Below, piece after piece: positions 1 to 10,400 of a stretch of 64,000 nt of DNA. Source of the DNA: Caulobacteraceae bacterium PMMR1 (GTDB taxonomy: Bacteria; Pseudomonadota; Alphaproteobacteria; Caulobacterales; Caulobacteraceae); the NCBI GenBank assembly GCA_000733915.1, contig JPOM01000001.1, positions 2,420,001-2,484,000 of the forward strand, given 5' to 3'. Every line of letters begins with the position of its first letter. The stretch's first letter is position 1. The position numbers were made by a program, and so were the translations under genes. The notes under the pieces were generated by a model. It had not been told where the DNA came from. It searched no databases and worked only from the letters and a program-made list of their open reading frames with translations.

Positions 1-547
<547 letters not shown>

Positions 548-630
548 TACTCTACACCCAAGACCCATGCGCGGCGATGAAGTCGCCGCCTGGCGTTTTC
601 GTCCGACGATGTCGTTCTCGTCCGTCCCGT

Positions 631-748
631 TGACCCGGTGGCTATGCCGGGGGTTCCCCACCCGATCCCATTCCGAACTCGGTCGTTAAGTCCCCCAGGG
701 CCGATGGTACTTCGTCTCAAGGCGCGGGAGAGTAGGTCGCTGCCGGGT
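631..748 (+). rRNA. 5S ribosomal RNA
   Basis: About 85 bases after the 23S end lies a 118-base 5S gene. The 5' arm 'tgacccggtggc' pairs with the 3' 'gctgccgggtc', and the internal 'cccgatcccattccgaactc' is the conserved loop A/helix III sequence. The order 23S-5S-tRNA-fMet is usual for alphaproteobacterial rrn operons. Ends are set by pairing of the two arms. Confidence 0.96.
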
Positions 749-811
749 CTACCGGACGGACGAGCGCATCAAGACCAGAGCCCTTCCTTTTCGCTGTCCG
801 CAGGAGCTTGT

Positions 812-888
<77 letters not shown>

Positions 889-918
889 AGATCGCCGCCC
901 CGCTCAGGGGCATGATGT

Positions 919-948
919 GAGACGGTCGCCCCTCAAAGCGGCCGTTTC
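919..948 (+). terminator. Probable rrn operon terminator
   Basis: Bases 919-929 (gagacggtcgc) pair with 938-948 (gcggccgtttc) as an 11-bp stem with an 8-base loop, counting G-T wobbles. It starts 31 bases after the tRNA. There is no clean U tract beyond the short T run in the 3' arm, so the call rests on stem strength and position. Confidence 0.5.
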
Positions 949-1009
949 GCATTCTAGGCCTGTCGTCGTCGGGCGGGGAACGTCGGCGCGGCGTCCCTGG
1001 CGGGGATGC

Positions 1010-2088
1010 TCAGAGCGCGGCGTGTATGTCGTACCTGTCGGCGGCCAGCGGCAGCCACGTCTTTCGGACGCGCTCCCCGCCCGAACCAAGCATCGGCAGC
1101 TTGCCGAGGCGTCCCACAACCCCGGCCGCGCGATACTGCGCAATGACGCCGGCGCATCGGCGGCGAAGCGCCTTCGCCCCGACCCATTCGACCGCCAGTT
1201 CGTCGCCAAAATAGCCGCTGCAGCCTTGGGCAAAGCGATACTCGATCGGGCGACCCTCGACCCCGCCCGCGCGGGGCCGTTGCTCAGGCACGGTGGATTG
1301 GCCCACGAGCGCGAACCGCCGATAGCCGAGCGCGCCCAGCATGTTCATGAGCGCGTCGATGCGGTAGAAATCCACCTCCACCGACACATAGTGGGGGGCC
1401 TGGCCGGCCGCGCGGAAGCCGGCGAGGCCGACGAGGTCAAAGCCCTCGATGTCGATCTTGGCGACCGTGCGGGGACGCCGTAGGTCTCGATGAGCTGGGT
1501 CGAGGCGATCACCGGCACCTCGATCTCCTGCAAGGTCGCGCCCTGCCTGGCCCACTGGTCGCGCAGCTCGCGCGACGCGGTGCTCCAGGCGCTCATGGTC
1601 CGGCAGACGTAGAAGCGGAGCGGCTCGTCGGTCTCGCTGATCGCCCGGTTCAGGACGGTCAGGCGGCCGCTGGCGATCTCGGAGGGATAGCGGGCCATGG
1701 CCTTGGCGCACGATGCCGGATCGGCCTCGACCACCACGACGCGAAAGCCCTTTCGCAGATAGAAGTCCGTGTCTTCGCAGATGTTCATGCCGACATCGAA
1801 CACGAGGTCGGGTTGACGGCCAGGCGTGCGCGCGGCCAGGCGTTCAGACGCGAGGGCAATCGTCTGGTGCACGGAAACCGCCCCTGTCAGGCCTGCCCCA
1901 GCCAACCGCTGAGGACAGGTCCCGGTTGCAGGTCCCGCTCCGCTTTCCGGGCGCGACGACGAAGCGCCCGCCCCGGGAACAGGCTTCGCCGCCCGGGCGC
2001 CGGCCGCATGGCTCAGACCGGCTTTGCCGGCCGGGCGCGCACCCATCGCAACCAGCTTGGCTAAAGATTCCGCCCGGCCGTCGGTCAT
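1010..2088 (-). pseudogene. FkbM family methyltransferase, frame broken once
   Basis: FkbM proteins are SAM-dependent methyltransferases acting on sugars or secondary metabolites. The N-terminal reading carries the SAM motif 'FDVGMNICEDTDFYL' followed by 'VVVVEADP', and runs to 'IETYGVP'. The expected continuation 'RTVAKIDIEGFDLVGLAGF' is in another frame. One extra base in the four-G run at 1471-1474 joins the two halves exactly at the conserved KIDIEG motif. The repaired protein would be about 359 residues. The start is uncertain: 2088 (MTDGRAES) is chosen, but 2148 is also open, and the first ~80 residues are Ala/Pro-rich and not conserved-looking. It may be a sequencing error rather than a dead gene. 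Confidence 0.7.
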
Positions 2089-2184
2089 CGCCTGTCCGCG
2101 ACGCCTTTTCACAGGCCCGCCGCACGTGTAACAGGTTGGCGTGGCCAATCTTGCCGCGCGACCGACTCTTAGGAAGATCTATCC

Positions 2185-2799
2185 ATGCCCAATGGGGTTG
2201 TTAAGTGGTTCAACACCAGCAAGGGGTTCGGCTTCATCCAACCCGATGACGGCGGACCCGATGTGTTCGTCCACGCCTCCGCCGTCGAACAAGCTGGCCT
2301 CATGGGTCTCAACGAAGGCGCTCAGGTGTCCTATGAGCTCGAGCAGGACCGACGCTCGGGCAAGACCTCGGCGGGCAGTCTCGTCGTCCTCAGCGAGGGC
2401 GATCCCAACGCCCGTCCGCCGCGCGCGCGCCGCTTTGAAGGCGGCGGCGGCTATGGCGCACGCGGCGGCGCAGGCGGCGGCTTCGGCGCTTCCCGCGGGG
2501 GCGGCGGCTTCGGCGGCGGCCGCTCCGAGCAGGTGACCGGCTCCGGCTCGGGCACCGTGAAGTGGTTCAACTCCACCAAGGGCTTCGGCTTCATCCAGCC
2601 CGAGGGCGGCGGCGGCGACGTCTTCGTCCACATCTCGGCGGTGGAGCAAGCCGGCCTGCGCGGCCTCGACGAAGGCCAGACGGTCGAGTTTGACCTGGCG
2701 GCGGACCGTCGGACGGGCAAGACCTCGGCCACCAATCTGCGCGTCACCGGCGGCGGCGGTGGCGGTCGTCCCTCGCGGGGCGGCGGCTCGGGCTGGTAG
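2185..2799 (+). CDS. Two-domain cold-shock protein (CspA family)
   Basis: A 204-residue RNA/DNA-binding protein with two cold-shock domains, at about residues 2-70 and 123-190. Each has the RNP1 motif KGFGFIQP and the RNP2 motif VFVH. They are joined by a ~50-residue glycine-rich linker of RGG/GGF type, and a second Gly/Arg tail ends the protein. Double-domain cold-shock proteins are typical of Caulobacter and relatives, where they act as RNA chaperones in growth-phase or cold adaptation. The start is supported by 'aggaag' 9 bases upstream. It stands alone and is followed by a hairpin with a T run. Confidence 0.95.
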   Translation: MPNGVVKWFNTSKGFGFIQPDDGGPDVFVHASAVEQAGLMGLNEGAQVSYELEQDRRSGKTSAGSLVVLSEGDPNARPPRARRFEGGGGYGARGGAGGGFGASRGGGGFGGGRSEQVTGSGSGTVKWFNSTKGFGFIQPEGGGGDVFVHISAVEQAGLRGLDEGQTVEFDLAADRRTGKTSATNLRVTGGGGGGRPSRGGGSGW

Positions 2800-2826
2800 G
2801 TCCAGGCTCTCGCATCCAAGCGATCA

Positions 2827-2858
2827 GGCCGTCGTCGCCCCCGCGTCGGCGGCCTTTT
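2827..2858 (+). terminator. Rho-independent terminator after the cold-shock gene
   Basis: The arms ggccgtcg (2827-2834) and cggcggcc (2847-2854) form an 8-bp stem with one G-T wobble, followed directly by TTTT. It lies 28 bases after the cold-shock stop codon and just before the end of the convergent amidohydrolase gene. Confidence 0.75.
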
Positions 2859-2874
2859 CGCGTGGGCGAAGGGT

Positions 2875-4611
2875 CTAGGCGGCGGGGGGCGCGGCGCGTC
2901 CGCCGCGGAGCAGCCGGCCGGGCAGGGCGCCTGTGGCCTCGCCGTCGCGATAGGTGACCTCGCCGGCGAGGATCGTCGCGCGATAGCCCTCAGCCCGCTG
3001 GAGCAGGCGCCGCCCGCCGGCCGGCAGGTCGTGGGCGACCTCGGGCGCGAGCAGGGTGAGCCGGTCGTAGTCGATCACGTTCAGGTCGGCGCGATACCCC
3101 GGTGCGATCCGGCCCCGATCATGCAAGCCATAGGCGGCGGCCGTGTCCAGGGTCTGCATCCGCACCACCTCGGCGATGCCCAAGCGCGGCCCGCGGGTGC
3201 GGTCGCGCGTCCAGTGCGTCAGCATCGAGGTCGGAAAGCTCGCGTCGCAGATCGTGCCGACGTGGGCGCCGCCGTCGGACAGGCCCGGGATGGTGCGGCG
3301 GTCGCTCAGCATCTCATAGGCGTGGTCCAAGTCGCCGGACGCATAGTTCAGGAACGGCACATAGATCATGCCCCGCCCCTCGTCCTGCAGCAGCTGATCC
3401 AGCGCCAGCTCGGCGGGCGGGACGCCCCGGGCGCGGGCCCGGGCGCCGAGGCTGTCCTCCGGGCGCGGCTCATAGTCCGGCGCGCGCGCGGCGAGCGTGT
3501 ACATGTTGTCCCAGTTCCGCAGGGTCGAGGCGGCGAAGGCGGGAGCGCGTTCGGCCGGCTCGGCGATCAGGCGGGCGCGGAGCTCCGCATTGTGGCGCAG
3601 GGGCTCCACGCGCGCGGCAAGCGGCAGGGCGGCAAGCTCGCGCCAGGCCGGGTGGTGAAGGAAGGGGTTCAGGGTCAGCTCAAGCCCTAGCAGCACGCCC
3701 ACGGGCCGCCCGCACACCTGGGCGGTGATGGGCAGGCCGCTGTCGGCCGCCTGGTTCACGCGGGCGAGCAGACTGCGCCAGGCCTCGGGCGCGCGGGGCG
3801 ACTGCAGAAGTGAAAAGGTGAGCGGGCGGCCGCTCTCGCGCATCATGCGGACCAGCAGCGCGAACTCCGCATCCGGATCGAGGAAGTCGGACACGACCTG
3901 CAGCACGCCCGCGCCCGCCTGGCCGAGGCCCCGGGCGATGCCGGCGAGTTCGTCGGCTTCGGCGGTCAGGGTCGGGGTCGGCTGGCCGTCGGAGGTGCGG
4001 TGGTTCAGGGTCCGCGAGGTGGTGAAGCCCAGCGCGCCGGCCCGGGCCGCCTCTCGCGCCAGGGCCGCCATGGCCTGGATCTCGGCCGCACTGGCCGGCT
4101 CGCGGTTCGCGCCCCGCTCGCCCATCACAAAGACGCGCAGCGCCGCGTGGGGCAGTTGGCTGCCGACATCGACGTCGAAGAGCCGTCGGGCGAGGGCGTC
4201 GAGGTAGTCGGGATAGCTCTCCCACGTCCAGGGCAGGCCCTCGGCCATGACCGGATGCGGGATGTCCTCCACGCCCTCCATGAGGCGGATCAGGCGGTCG
4301 TGGTCCCCGGGGCGGCAGGGCGCGAAGCCCACGCCGCAGTTGCCCATGACGACCGTCGTGACCCCGTGCCAGGAGGAGGGCTGCATCCGCTCGTCCCAGG
4401 TCGCCTGGCCGTCGTAGTGGGTGTGCACGTCGACAAACCCCGGCGTGACGAGCAGCCCCCGCGCATCGAGCTCTTCGCGGCCGGCGCCGAGCCCGCGCCC
4501 GACCGCGGCGATGCGGCCGTCCTTCACCGCCACATCCGCCTCGAACAGCGCTCCGCCCGAGCCGTCCGCCACCGTCCCGGCGCGCAGCACGAGGTCGAAG
4601 TCTCGGGTCAT
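2875..4611 (-). CDS. N-acyl-D-amino-acid deacylase-type amidohydrolase
   Basis: A metal-dependent hydrolase of 578 residues in the amidohydrolase superfamily. The N-terminal beta-sandwich ([14 protein letters not shown]) leads into the metal motif VDVHTHYDG with H63 and H65. The region MGNCGVGF matches the conserved cysteine segment of D-aminoacylases, and SDGGAHVG near the C-terminus supplies the catalytic aspartate. ATG 4611 is chosen because homologous sequence begins at MTRDFDLVL; an in-frame ATG at 4668 would add an Arg/Pro-rich stretch. Substrate is not determined by sequence; N-acyl-D-amino acids are the family precedent. The next gene upstream encodes another peptide-type hydrolase. 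Confidence 0.88.
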   Translation of the reverse strand: MTRDFDLVLRAGTVADGSGGALFEADVAVKDGRIAAVGRGLGAGREELDARGLLVTPGFVDVHTHYDGQATWDERMQPSSWHGVTTVVMGNCGVGFAPCRPGDHDRLIRLMEGVEDIPHPVMAEGLPWTWESYPDYLDALARRLFDVDVGSQLPHAALRVFVMGERGANREPASAAEIQAMAALAREAARAGALGFTTSRTLNHRTSDGQPTPTLTAEADELAGIARGLGQAGAGVLQVVSDFLDPDAEFALLVRMMRESGRPLTFSLLQSPRAPEAWRSLLARVNQAADSGLPITAQVCGRPVGVLLGLELTLNPFLHHPAWRELAALPLAARVEPLRHNAELRARLIAEPAERAPAFAASTLRNWDNMYTLAARAPDYEPRPEDSLGARARARGVPPAELALDQLLQDEGRGMIYVPFLNYASGDLDHAYEMLSDRRTIPGLSDGGAHVGTICDASFPTSMLTHWTRDRTRGPRLGIAEVVRMQTLDTAAAYGLHDRGRIAPGYRADLNVIDYDRLTLLAPEVAHDLPAGGRRLLQRAEGYRATILAGEVTYRDGEATGALPGRLLRGGRAAPPAA

Positions 4612-4707
4612 GCCAGGCTCCCGTCCGGCGGCTGGCGGCAGGGTGCGCCTGCGACGGCAAGGGGTCAACGCGGCTCAGACCCCGGCGGGCCTCCCCTGGA
4701 CGTCGGC

Positions 4708-5661
4708 TCAGGCCAGCCAGCCTCGCAGGATGCCCACATAGGCAGCCGGCTTCTCCACCATGTTCAGGTGCGAGCAGCCCGGCATCACCACCAGCTTGGA
4801 GCCCCTGATCCCGTCGCGGATGGTCTCGTGGCAGTCGAGCGTCACCTCGTCGAACTCGCCCGTGGTGATCAGGGTGGGGATCCTGATCGCGCCCAGGTCC
4901 TTGCGGCGGTCCCAGTCCTTGATCACGCCCGTGATGGTGAACTCGTTCGGTCCGTTCATGACCCGGTAGGCGATCGACTTGCCCAAGATGTCGAAGCTGC
5001 GCTGGGCATAGGCCGGATAGGGCTTCCGGCGGCAGACGTGCCGGTCGTAGAAGAGCTGGACCAGCTTCTGGTACTCCGGCGTGTCCGTCTTGCCGGCCGC
5101 CTCGAGGGCGTGCAGGCGCCGGCCCGCGCCGTTCGGCAGGGCGTCGATCAGCCGCTGCTGCCCGGCCATGGTCTGGGGGACGCTGGCCAGAGCGCCGCCA
5201 AGGATCAGCTTTTCCACGCCGGCGCCCCGCCCCTGGCACAGGTATTCGATGGCCAGCATCGAGCCCCAGGAGTGGCCGTAGAGCGCCAGGCGCTGCAGGC
5301 CGAGCGCCTTGCGCACCGCGTCCACCTCGTCGACCGAGCGCTGGATGGTGTAGAGCCTCTCGTCGGGCGGGCTGTCGGCGCGGCCGCATCCGAGCTGGTC
5401 GTAGAAGATCACCGGCCGGTCCGCGCCCAGCGCTTCGAGGGGCTCCAGGTAGTCGTGGCCGGCGCCCGGACCGCCGTGAAGCAGCAGGATCGGCAGGCCC
5501 GCGCCGGCTCCGACGCGCCGCCACCAGATGCGCCCTCCGGGAACCTGGGCATAGCCCTCCTCGACCTTGCGCCCCTTCGCCCATGCCGGCGCGGCCGCGG
5601 TCAGCGCTGCGCCCGCCATGCCGCCCAGCGCCGTGCGACGGTCGATCCTGAACTCGGTCAT
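4708..5661 (-). CDS. Exported proline iminopeptidase-like alpha/beta hydrolase
   Basis: A 317-residue alpha/beta hydrolase of the proline iminopeptidase (S33) group. The N-terminus has a twin-arginine signal (DRRTALGG then a hydrophobic stretch to APAWAKG), so export to the periplasm is predicted. Hallmarks are the oxyanion motif HGGPG (62-66), FYDQLGCG, the nucleophile elbow GHSWGS with S131, and late FDEVT and CSHLNM segments giving Asp and His. These enzymes release N-terminal proline or similar residues from short peptides. Next to a D-aminoacylase-type gene, a peptide or amino-acid scavenging role is plausible. The gap of ~96 bases leaves co-transcription open. Confidence 0.87.
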   Translation of the reverse strand: MTEFRIDRRTALGGMAGAALTAAAPAWAKGRKVEEGYAQVPGGRIWWRRVGAGAGLPILLLHGGPGAGHDYLEPLEALGADRPVIFYDQLGCGRADSPPDERLYTIQRSVDEVDAVRKALGLQRLALYGHSWGSMLAIEYLCQGRGAGVEKLILGGALASVPQTMAGQQRLIDALPNGAGRRLHALEAAGKTDTPEYQKLVQLFYDRHVCRRKPYPAYAQRSFDILGKSIAYRVMNGPNEFTITGVIKDWDRRKDLGAIRIPTLITTGEFDEVTLDCHETIRDGIRGSKLVVMPGCSHLNMVEKPAAYVGILRGWLA

Positions 5662-5723
5662 GCCCTGATCTCCCCTGTCCTTGCCGCCGCCACGCTAGCA
5701 CGGGCTCAGGCGAGGGGAAGGGC

Positions 5724-6527
5724 TCAGCCCGCCGCGGCCTTCAGGCGCTCCAGCACCAGGGGATGCAGCTCGGCGTTGGAGGCCAGCACGCTCGGCGCAT
5801 CCTCCAGGCCGAAGGCGGAGCCGTCGATGCGGCTGACCGTGCCGCCGGCCTCGGTAATCAGCAGCCAGCCCGCGGCCACGTCCCAGGCCTTCAGGTCGCG
5901 CTCCCAGTAGCCGTCGAAACGGCCGGCGGCCACATAGGCCATGTCCAGCGCCGCAGAGCCGAAGCGGCGAACGCCGGCGACCCGTTGGCTGATCTGGTGC
6001 AGCTCCTTGAGGAACTGGGCGTGGCCGGGCTTTCCGGCGAAGGGGATGCCCGTGGCGAGCAATGCGTCGCCGAGCTGGCGGCGGGCCGCCACCCGCAGGC
6101 GCCGCTCCTGGCCCAGGAACGCGCCCTTGCCCCGCTCCGCCCAGAAGAGCTCGTCCGTCGCGGGGTTGAAGGTGACCGCGGCCACGATCTGCTTATCCCG
6201 CTCGAGCGCGATGTTGATGGCGAAGTGGGGCAGGCCGTGCAGGAAGTTGGTGGTGCCGTCGAGGGGATCGACCACCCAGGTGTGGGTCTTGTCGGTGCCC
6301 TCGACCAGACCGCGCTCCTCGCCGAGGAAGCCATAGCCCGGGCGGGCCTTGGTCAGCTCCTCCAGCAGGATCTCCTCCGCCTTGAGGTCGGCGGCGGTGA
6401 CGAAGTCGCTCGGCCCTTTCTTGGAGACCTGCAGCTCCTGCACCTCCCCGAAGTCGCGCGCGAGCCGGCGCCCCGCCTTGCGCGCAGCGCCGATCATCAC
6501 TTGCAGCAGGCCGGAGGGGGTGGTCAT
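5724..6527 (-). CDS. suhB: Inositol monophosphatase family protein (SuhB-like)
   Basis: A 267-residue Mg-dependent phosphatase of the inositol monophosphatase/FBPase-like fold. Metal-binding motifs are GEE (69-71), DPLDGTTN (87-94) and the late 'KAWDVAAGWLLITEAGG' segment. Such proteins dephosphorylate myo-inositol-1-phosphate; in enterobacteria SuhB also joins rRNA antitermination complexes, which cannot be judged here. ATG 6527 (MTTPSG) is preferred to 6566 because the upstream 13 residues are basic and unlike the family. Confidence 0.9.
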   Translation of the reverse strand: MTTPSGLLQVMIGAARKAGRRLARDFGEVQELQVSKKGPSDFVTAADLKAEEILLEELTKARPGYGFLGEERGLVEGTDKTHTWVVDPLDGTTNFLHGLPHFAINIALERDKQIVAAVTFNPATDELFWAERGKGAFLGQERRLRVAARRQLGDALLATGIPFAGKPGHAQFLKELHQISQRVAGVRRFGSAALDMAYVAAGRFDGYWERDLKAWDVAAGWLLITEAGGTVSRIDGSAFGLEDAPSVLASNAELHPLVLERLKAAAG

Positions 6528-6684
6528 GAAGGCGCAGGCTTTAGAGAAGCGGCGCGCTGGGCTCAAGCCGGACGAACGGCGGGGAGCGTCTCAGCCCCTT
6601 GGACGGCGGGGCCGCGGTCGCCTTCCTGCTCTATGGCTTTCATCCTGGCGGTCTGGCGCAAGAACGCGGGCGGCGCCCCCGCGC

Positions 6685-7434
6685 TTAGGCGGTGAAGTCG
6701 ACCACCAGCGGCAGGTGGTCCGAGGCCTCCCGCGCGAGCGGCGTAGAGACGGTGAACAGGCCGAGCTTCACGACGCCCGGGCTCGCGAACACGTGGTCGA
6801 TGCGCAGCACCGGCAGGCGTGCGGGGAAGGTCTTCAGCGTCCGGGGCTGTCCCTCCTTCTGTAGGTCCCGGAGCCGGCGCGCGACGTCGTGGTAGGCGGG
6901 GTAGCGCGAGGTCGCATTCAGGTCGCCGACCAGCAGCAGGGGGTTGCGCGCCTCAGGGGCGCCCAGCCACTCTGGTCCGGTCAGCGCCCGCGTCTGCACC
7001 CGCTGCTCCGGCGGCGCGAGGCCGAGATGGGTGTTGATCACCTGGACTTCGCGCCCGTTGGGCAGGGTGATGGCGACCCACAGGGCGCCTCGCGGCTCAA
7101 GGCCTCGCACCCGCGGCAGCATGGGCAGCGGCCCCGCCTTCACCAACCGTTCCGGAAGCGCGCTCAGCACCGCATCGCCGTACTGCTCCGCCTCGACCCG
7201 CAGCGCGGCGTTGAAGCGGTAGCTCATGCCCAGCCGGCGCGCGATCTCGTGGGCCTGGTTCAGGCCCTCCGTGCGGGCGCGGCCGACGTCGACCTCCTGC
7301 AGGCAGACGATATCGGGGTGCGCCTCCGCGATGGTCGCGGCGACCCGGCCGACGTCGACCCGACGGTCCGCGCCGATGCAGCTGTGGACGTTATAGGTCA
7401 TCAGCCGGGTCGCCCCGGGCGCCTTGGGCGTCAT
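6685..7434 (-). CDS. Endonuclease/exonuclease/phosphatase (EEP) family protein
   Basis: A 249-residue member of the EEP (DNase I-like) fold. The ordered motifs are all present: LMTYNVH near residue 11, CLQEVD with the metal-binding Glu, INTHLG, VGDLNATS and the C-terminal SDHLPLVVDF. There is no signal peptide. Substrates in this family range from nucleic acids to phospholipid or sugar phosphates, so none is assigned. It lies 18 bases downstream of galM on the same strand and may be the last gene of that transcript. Confidence 0.87.
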   Translation of the reverse strand: MTPKAPGATRLMTYNVHSCIGADRRVDVGRVAATIAEAHPDIVCLQEVDVGRARTEGLNQAHEIARRLGMSYRFNAALRVEAEQYGDAVLSALPERLVKAGPLPMLPRVRGLEPRGALWVAITLPNGREVQVINTHLGLAPPEQRVQTRALTGPEWLGAPEARNPLLLVGDLNATSRYPAYHDVARRLRDLQKEGQPRTLKTFPARLPVLRIDHVFASPGVVKLGLFTVSTPLAREASDHLPLVVDFTA

Positions 7435-7452
7435 ACGGCGTGGCTCGCGCGC

Positions 7453-8460
7453 TCAGGCGTCGGCGTCAAGCAGGCGATAGAGCGTCCGGCGCCGGTAGGT
7501 CTCGCCGGGGCGCAGGACCGGGCTCGGAAACGCCGGGTGGTGCATGGCGTCGGGAAAGCCCTGGGGCTCGATGGCCAGCCCGCCCCAGCGCACGAAGGGC
7601 GGCTTCAGCCCCTGGCCGGAATAGAGCTGCACGCCGGGCTGGTCGGTGACGAGCTCGAGCCGGGCGCCCGTCTCGGGCGAGACGAGGACGAGGGCGGGCC
7701 CGCCCCTGTCCAGCGCCAGGTTGTGATCCAGGCCGCCGCCGGCCTGAAGCTCCGGCCCGCCTTGGGCGAGCGCCGCGCCGATCCTGCGAACCTCGCGGAA
7801 GTCGAGGGCTGAGCCCGCGACCGGGGCCAGCGCGCCGGTCGGGATCAGGGCGGCGTCGGTGGGCGTGAAGCGCGAGGCGGCCACGGTCAGGCGATGCTCG
7901 CCGATGCCGGTCGTCTCGGGCCGGCCGGAGAGGTTGAAATAGAGATGGTGCGTGAGGTTGATCACCGTCGGGCGCGCAGAGGCGGCGACATAGGCGATCT
8001 CCAGCGTCCCGCCCCGGGCTTGCAGTCGCACCTCCACCGTGATCGGCCCGGGAAAGCCGCCTTCCCCGTCCGCTGCGACGTGGCGGAGCACGGCGGAGGT
8101 CGCGTCGGCCTCCACGATCGCGAACACCTGATGCGACAGGCCCGACGGCCCGCTGTGCAGCGTGTTCGGCCCTTCGTTCGCCTCGGTGCGAAAGGTCTCG
8201 CCGTCGATTTCGAAGGCCGCGCCGGCGATCCGGTTGGCGAAGGGACCGACCATCACGCCGAGGTAGCTCGTGTCCGCCTCATAGGCGGGGAGGTCGGGCA
8301 AGCCCAGCACCGCGTCCACCCCGCCCGGCGTGCGCAGACCGCGCACCGCCGCGCCCCAGGTCAGGATCTCAGCCTGCACGCCGCCCGGTTCGCCGAGCGT
8401 GATCCTCTGCACCGCCCGTCCGTCGCGGGTCGTTCCGAAGGGCGCGATCCGGGCGCTCAA
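7453..8460 (-). CDS. galM: Aldose 1-epimerase (mutarotase)
   Basis: Interconverts alpha and beta anomers of aldohexoses such as galactose and glucose. The 335-residue product has NEGPNTLHSG (substrate-binding His region), NLTHHLYFNLSG (catalytic His) and AIEPQGFPDA (catalytic Glu), in GalM order. Family similarity begins at 'SARIAPFG', 10 bases after the stop of the upstream GH1 gene, so the TTG at 8460 is chosen. The only in-frame ATG, at 8562, would overlap the GH1 gene by about 90 bases and add an unrelated basic peptide. Pairing with a glycosidase suggests handling of a released sugar. Confidence 0.88.
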   Translation of the reverse strand: MSARIAPFGTTRDGRAVQRITLGEPGGVQAEILTWGAAVRGLRTPGGVDAVLGLPDLPAYEADTSYLGVMVGPFANRIAGAAFEIDGETFRTEANEGPNTLHSGPSGLSHQVFAIVEADATSAVLRHVAADGEGGFPGPITVEVRLQARGGTLEIAYVAASARPTVINLTHHLYFNLSGRPETTGIGEHRLTVAASRFTPTDAALIPTGALAPVAGSALDFREVRRIGAALAQGGPELQAGGGLDHNLALDRGGPALVLVSPETGARLELVTDQPGVQLYSGQGLKPPFVRWGGLAIEPQGFPDAMHHPAFPSPVLRPGETYRRRTLYRLLDADA

Positions 8461-8470
8461 GGGCGAAGCC

Positions 8471-9781
8471 TCAGGCTTCCTGCTTGGGGTCGCTCGTTTC
8501 GGCGGAGAGGCCGAGGCTGTGGCCGCGCGCCGCGTCGAAGGAGACGTCCAGCCAGGTTTCATGCTCCTCCTGCGGGGTGGCGATGGGCACCACCAGGCAC
8601 ACGCTCTGGGTCGGCAGCACGTCGCGCCAGTCGCTGATCAGCTGCTTGTACGCCCGCCCAACCGGTCGGATATTGCGATCCAGGTCGTAGAGCCCCAGCG
8701 GGTTCACCGTGCCGTTGTTCTCGCGCAGCGCCACGTCCCAGTCCACCTGGTCGGTCAGGGAGTACCAGGTGAAGCCCAGGATCGGAATGCCGTCGTTGCG
8801 CACGCGCAGCACATTGGCCCACTCCTTCCAGAGCCAGTGAACCGCTTCGTCTCCGTTCGGACCCTCCTTCAGGTTGGTCTCGGTGTGCATCACCGGCAGG
8901 CGATAGCGGTCGTAGTAGTGGCGCGTGATCTCGGTGTAGCCGAAGATCTCGCCTGAGGCGCAGGTCGAGCCGTCCGCCGACACCCGGTGCTCATTGGTGA
9001 TGTAGTAGTCGTTGCCCAGAATGCAGTGCTGCTTTAGCTTGTTTCCCAAAAAGAAGTGATATTCCTCTCGGGTCATGCCGTTGTCCATCAGATACTCATA
9101 CATTTCCGAGTCGACGCGGCGACCATAGTTCAGGTCGAGCGACAGGAAGCGCTCGGAGTTCATCACCTCGGCGGGGGCGATGGCGGCGGGGTTTTCGGCA
9201 TGGAAGTACTCCGAGCTTTCGCTCTGTACGAAGATGGCGTCCGGGCGGACCTCGAGGATCGCTTGCATGGCGAGCACGTTCGCCCTGACGATGTACTTGA
9301 GAGCGTTGACGAACGCACGGTCGGTCGTCATCTGCTCGTTCCACCAGCCGTAGCGCGCGGAGAAGGTCGCGCAGATGTACATCTCGTTGACTGGCGTATA
9401 GAGCTGCACCCATGGATAGCGCCGGGCAAAGTCGCGGGCGTACTGCTGGAACAGCCGCGGGAAGTCGGGGTTCTGGAAGTTGCCGACCCAGTCGGGCACG
9501 CCGAAATGGCAAAGGTCCACGATCGGCACGATGTCGCGCCGCTGCAGATCGGCGAAGGTGATGTCGGAGAACTCCCAGTCGTACTTTCCGGGCCCGCGCC
9601 AGGTGGTGTGAATCGCAGGGCCGTAGCGGAGGAAGCGCACGCCGAGGTCCTGGATCAGCTCGAAGTCCGTCTTCCAGTGCCTGTAGAAGCCGCACTTCTC
9701 CATCTCGTCGACGCGAAAGCGCCCGCCCTGGATCGTGGGATAGCTGTTCTCGATCCCGGTGGCGAACATGAAGCTGAACAT
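8471..9781 (-). CDS. Glycoside hydrolase family 1-like protein
   Basis: A 436-residue (beta/alpha)8 glycosidase-like protein. It has a GH1-type acid/base segment YTPVNEMY (canonical T-x-NEP) and a candidate nucleophile segment MHTETN (canonical I/V-TENG), plus FRVDEMEKCGFYRHW and a tryptophan-rich barrel. No signal peptide is seen, so it is probably cytoplasmic. The last ~40 residues (after LISDWRDV) look like a clade-specific tail. The altered active-site motifs place it in a divergent branch, so beta-glucosidase or beta-galactosidase activity is only an inference. galM follows after 10 bases and the two are probably co-transcribed. Confidence 0.82.
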   Translation of the reverse strand: MFSFMFATGIENSYPTIQGGRFRVDEMEKCGFYRHWKTDFELIQDLGVRFLRYGPAIHTTWRGPGKYDWEFSDITFADLQRRDIVPIVDLCHFGVPDWVGNFQNPDFPRLFQQYARDFARRYPWVQLYTPVNEMYICATFSARYGWWNEQMTTDRAFVNALKYIVRANVLAMQAILEVRPDAIFVQSESSEYFHAENPAAIAPAEVMNSERFLSLDLNYGRRVDSEMYEYLMDNGMTREEYHFFLGNKLKQHCILGNDYYITNEHRVSADGSTCASGEIFGYTEITRHYYDRYRLPVMHTETNLKEGPNGDEAVHWLWKEWANVLRVRNDGIPILGFTWYSLTDQVDWDVALRENNGTVNPLGLYDLDRNIRPVGRAYKQLISDWRDVLPTQSVCLVVPIATPQEEHETWLDVSFDAARGHSLGLSAETSDPKQEA

Positions 9782-9835
9782 GCGAACTCCCGCGCAGGCG
9801 ACGCGTCGATCGGGGTGGGGATTCGCCCTTAACGC

Positions 9836-10189
9836 CTAATGGACGTCGTGGTTGGCGGCGTCGTGCTCGGCCTTCGCGTCGGCCTTGCGGCCGGCGTTCT
9901 GCAGGGCGCGACCGGCGGCGACCGCGGCCTTCCCCGTCGCGTTGCTGAGCTTGGCGAGGCCGTGCTCGGTCTGCACCGCGAGCGTGTTGAGCGCCGGGCC
10001 GGCCTTCGCCGCCGCGGTGTCCACCGCTTGCTTGGTGTCCTGCGCCGCCTTGTTCACCGCCTGGTCGGTCCGGTCCGCGGCTTGGTCGACCTTGGCCCCA
10101 TCGACGTTGCCCTGGCGGTCGCAACCCGCGAGGCAGAGCGCGCCGAGCGCGGCTGCGGCGAGGGTCACGAGTCGGGCATGGGTCCGCAT
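9836..10189 (-). CDS. Small Ala-rich lipoprotein
   Basis: A 117-residue protein with a lipoprotein signal: MRTHARLVTLAAAALGALCLAGC, lipobox LAGC with Cys23. The mature part is Ala/Lys/Asp-rich, predicted all-helical, with heptad-like spacing (DQAADRTDQAVNKAAQDT), and ends in a His/Asp-rich tail. I recognise no family; the composition resembles small envelope-stress or LEA-like lipoproteins. It is divergent from phoR across ~210 bases in which I see no other gene. Confidence 0.75.
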   Translation of the reverse strand: MRTHARLVTLAAAALGALCLAGCDRQGNVDGAKVDQAADRTDQAVNKAAQDTKQAVDTAAAKAGPALNTLAVQTEHGLAKLSNATGKAAVAAGRALQNAGRKADAKAEHDAANHDVH

Positions 10190-10400
10190 GGGGCGTGTCT
10201 CCTGATCGGCCGGCGCTCATCAACCCGCCGCCAAGGCCAAGGTTCCGGCTGACCCGCCGCAAGGGGGCGAAGCTTACGGCCTCGCGAGACGGCTTGCCGC
10301 AGGCCGTGGCGCGGCGCACCGTCGCACCCGGTGGTGAAAACCGTCACGAGTCCGCGCCATGCTCCATCTTTGCGCCTTGTCTCAGGTCTTTCGTCCGGCC

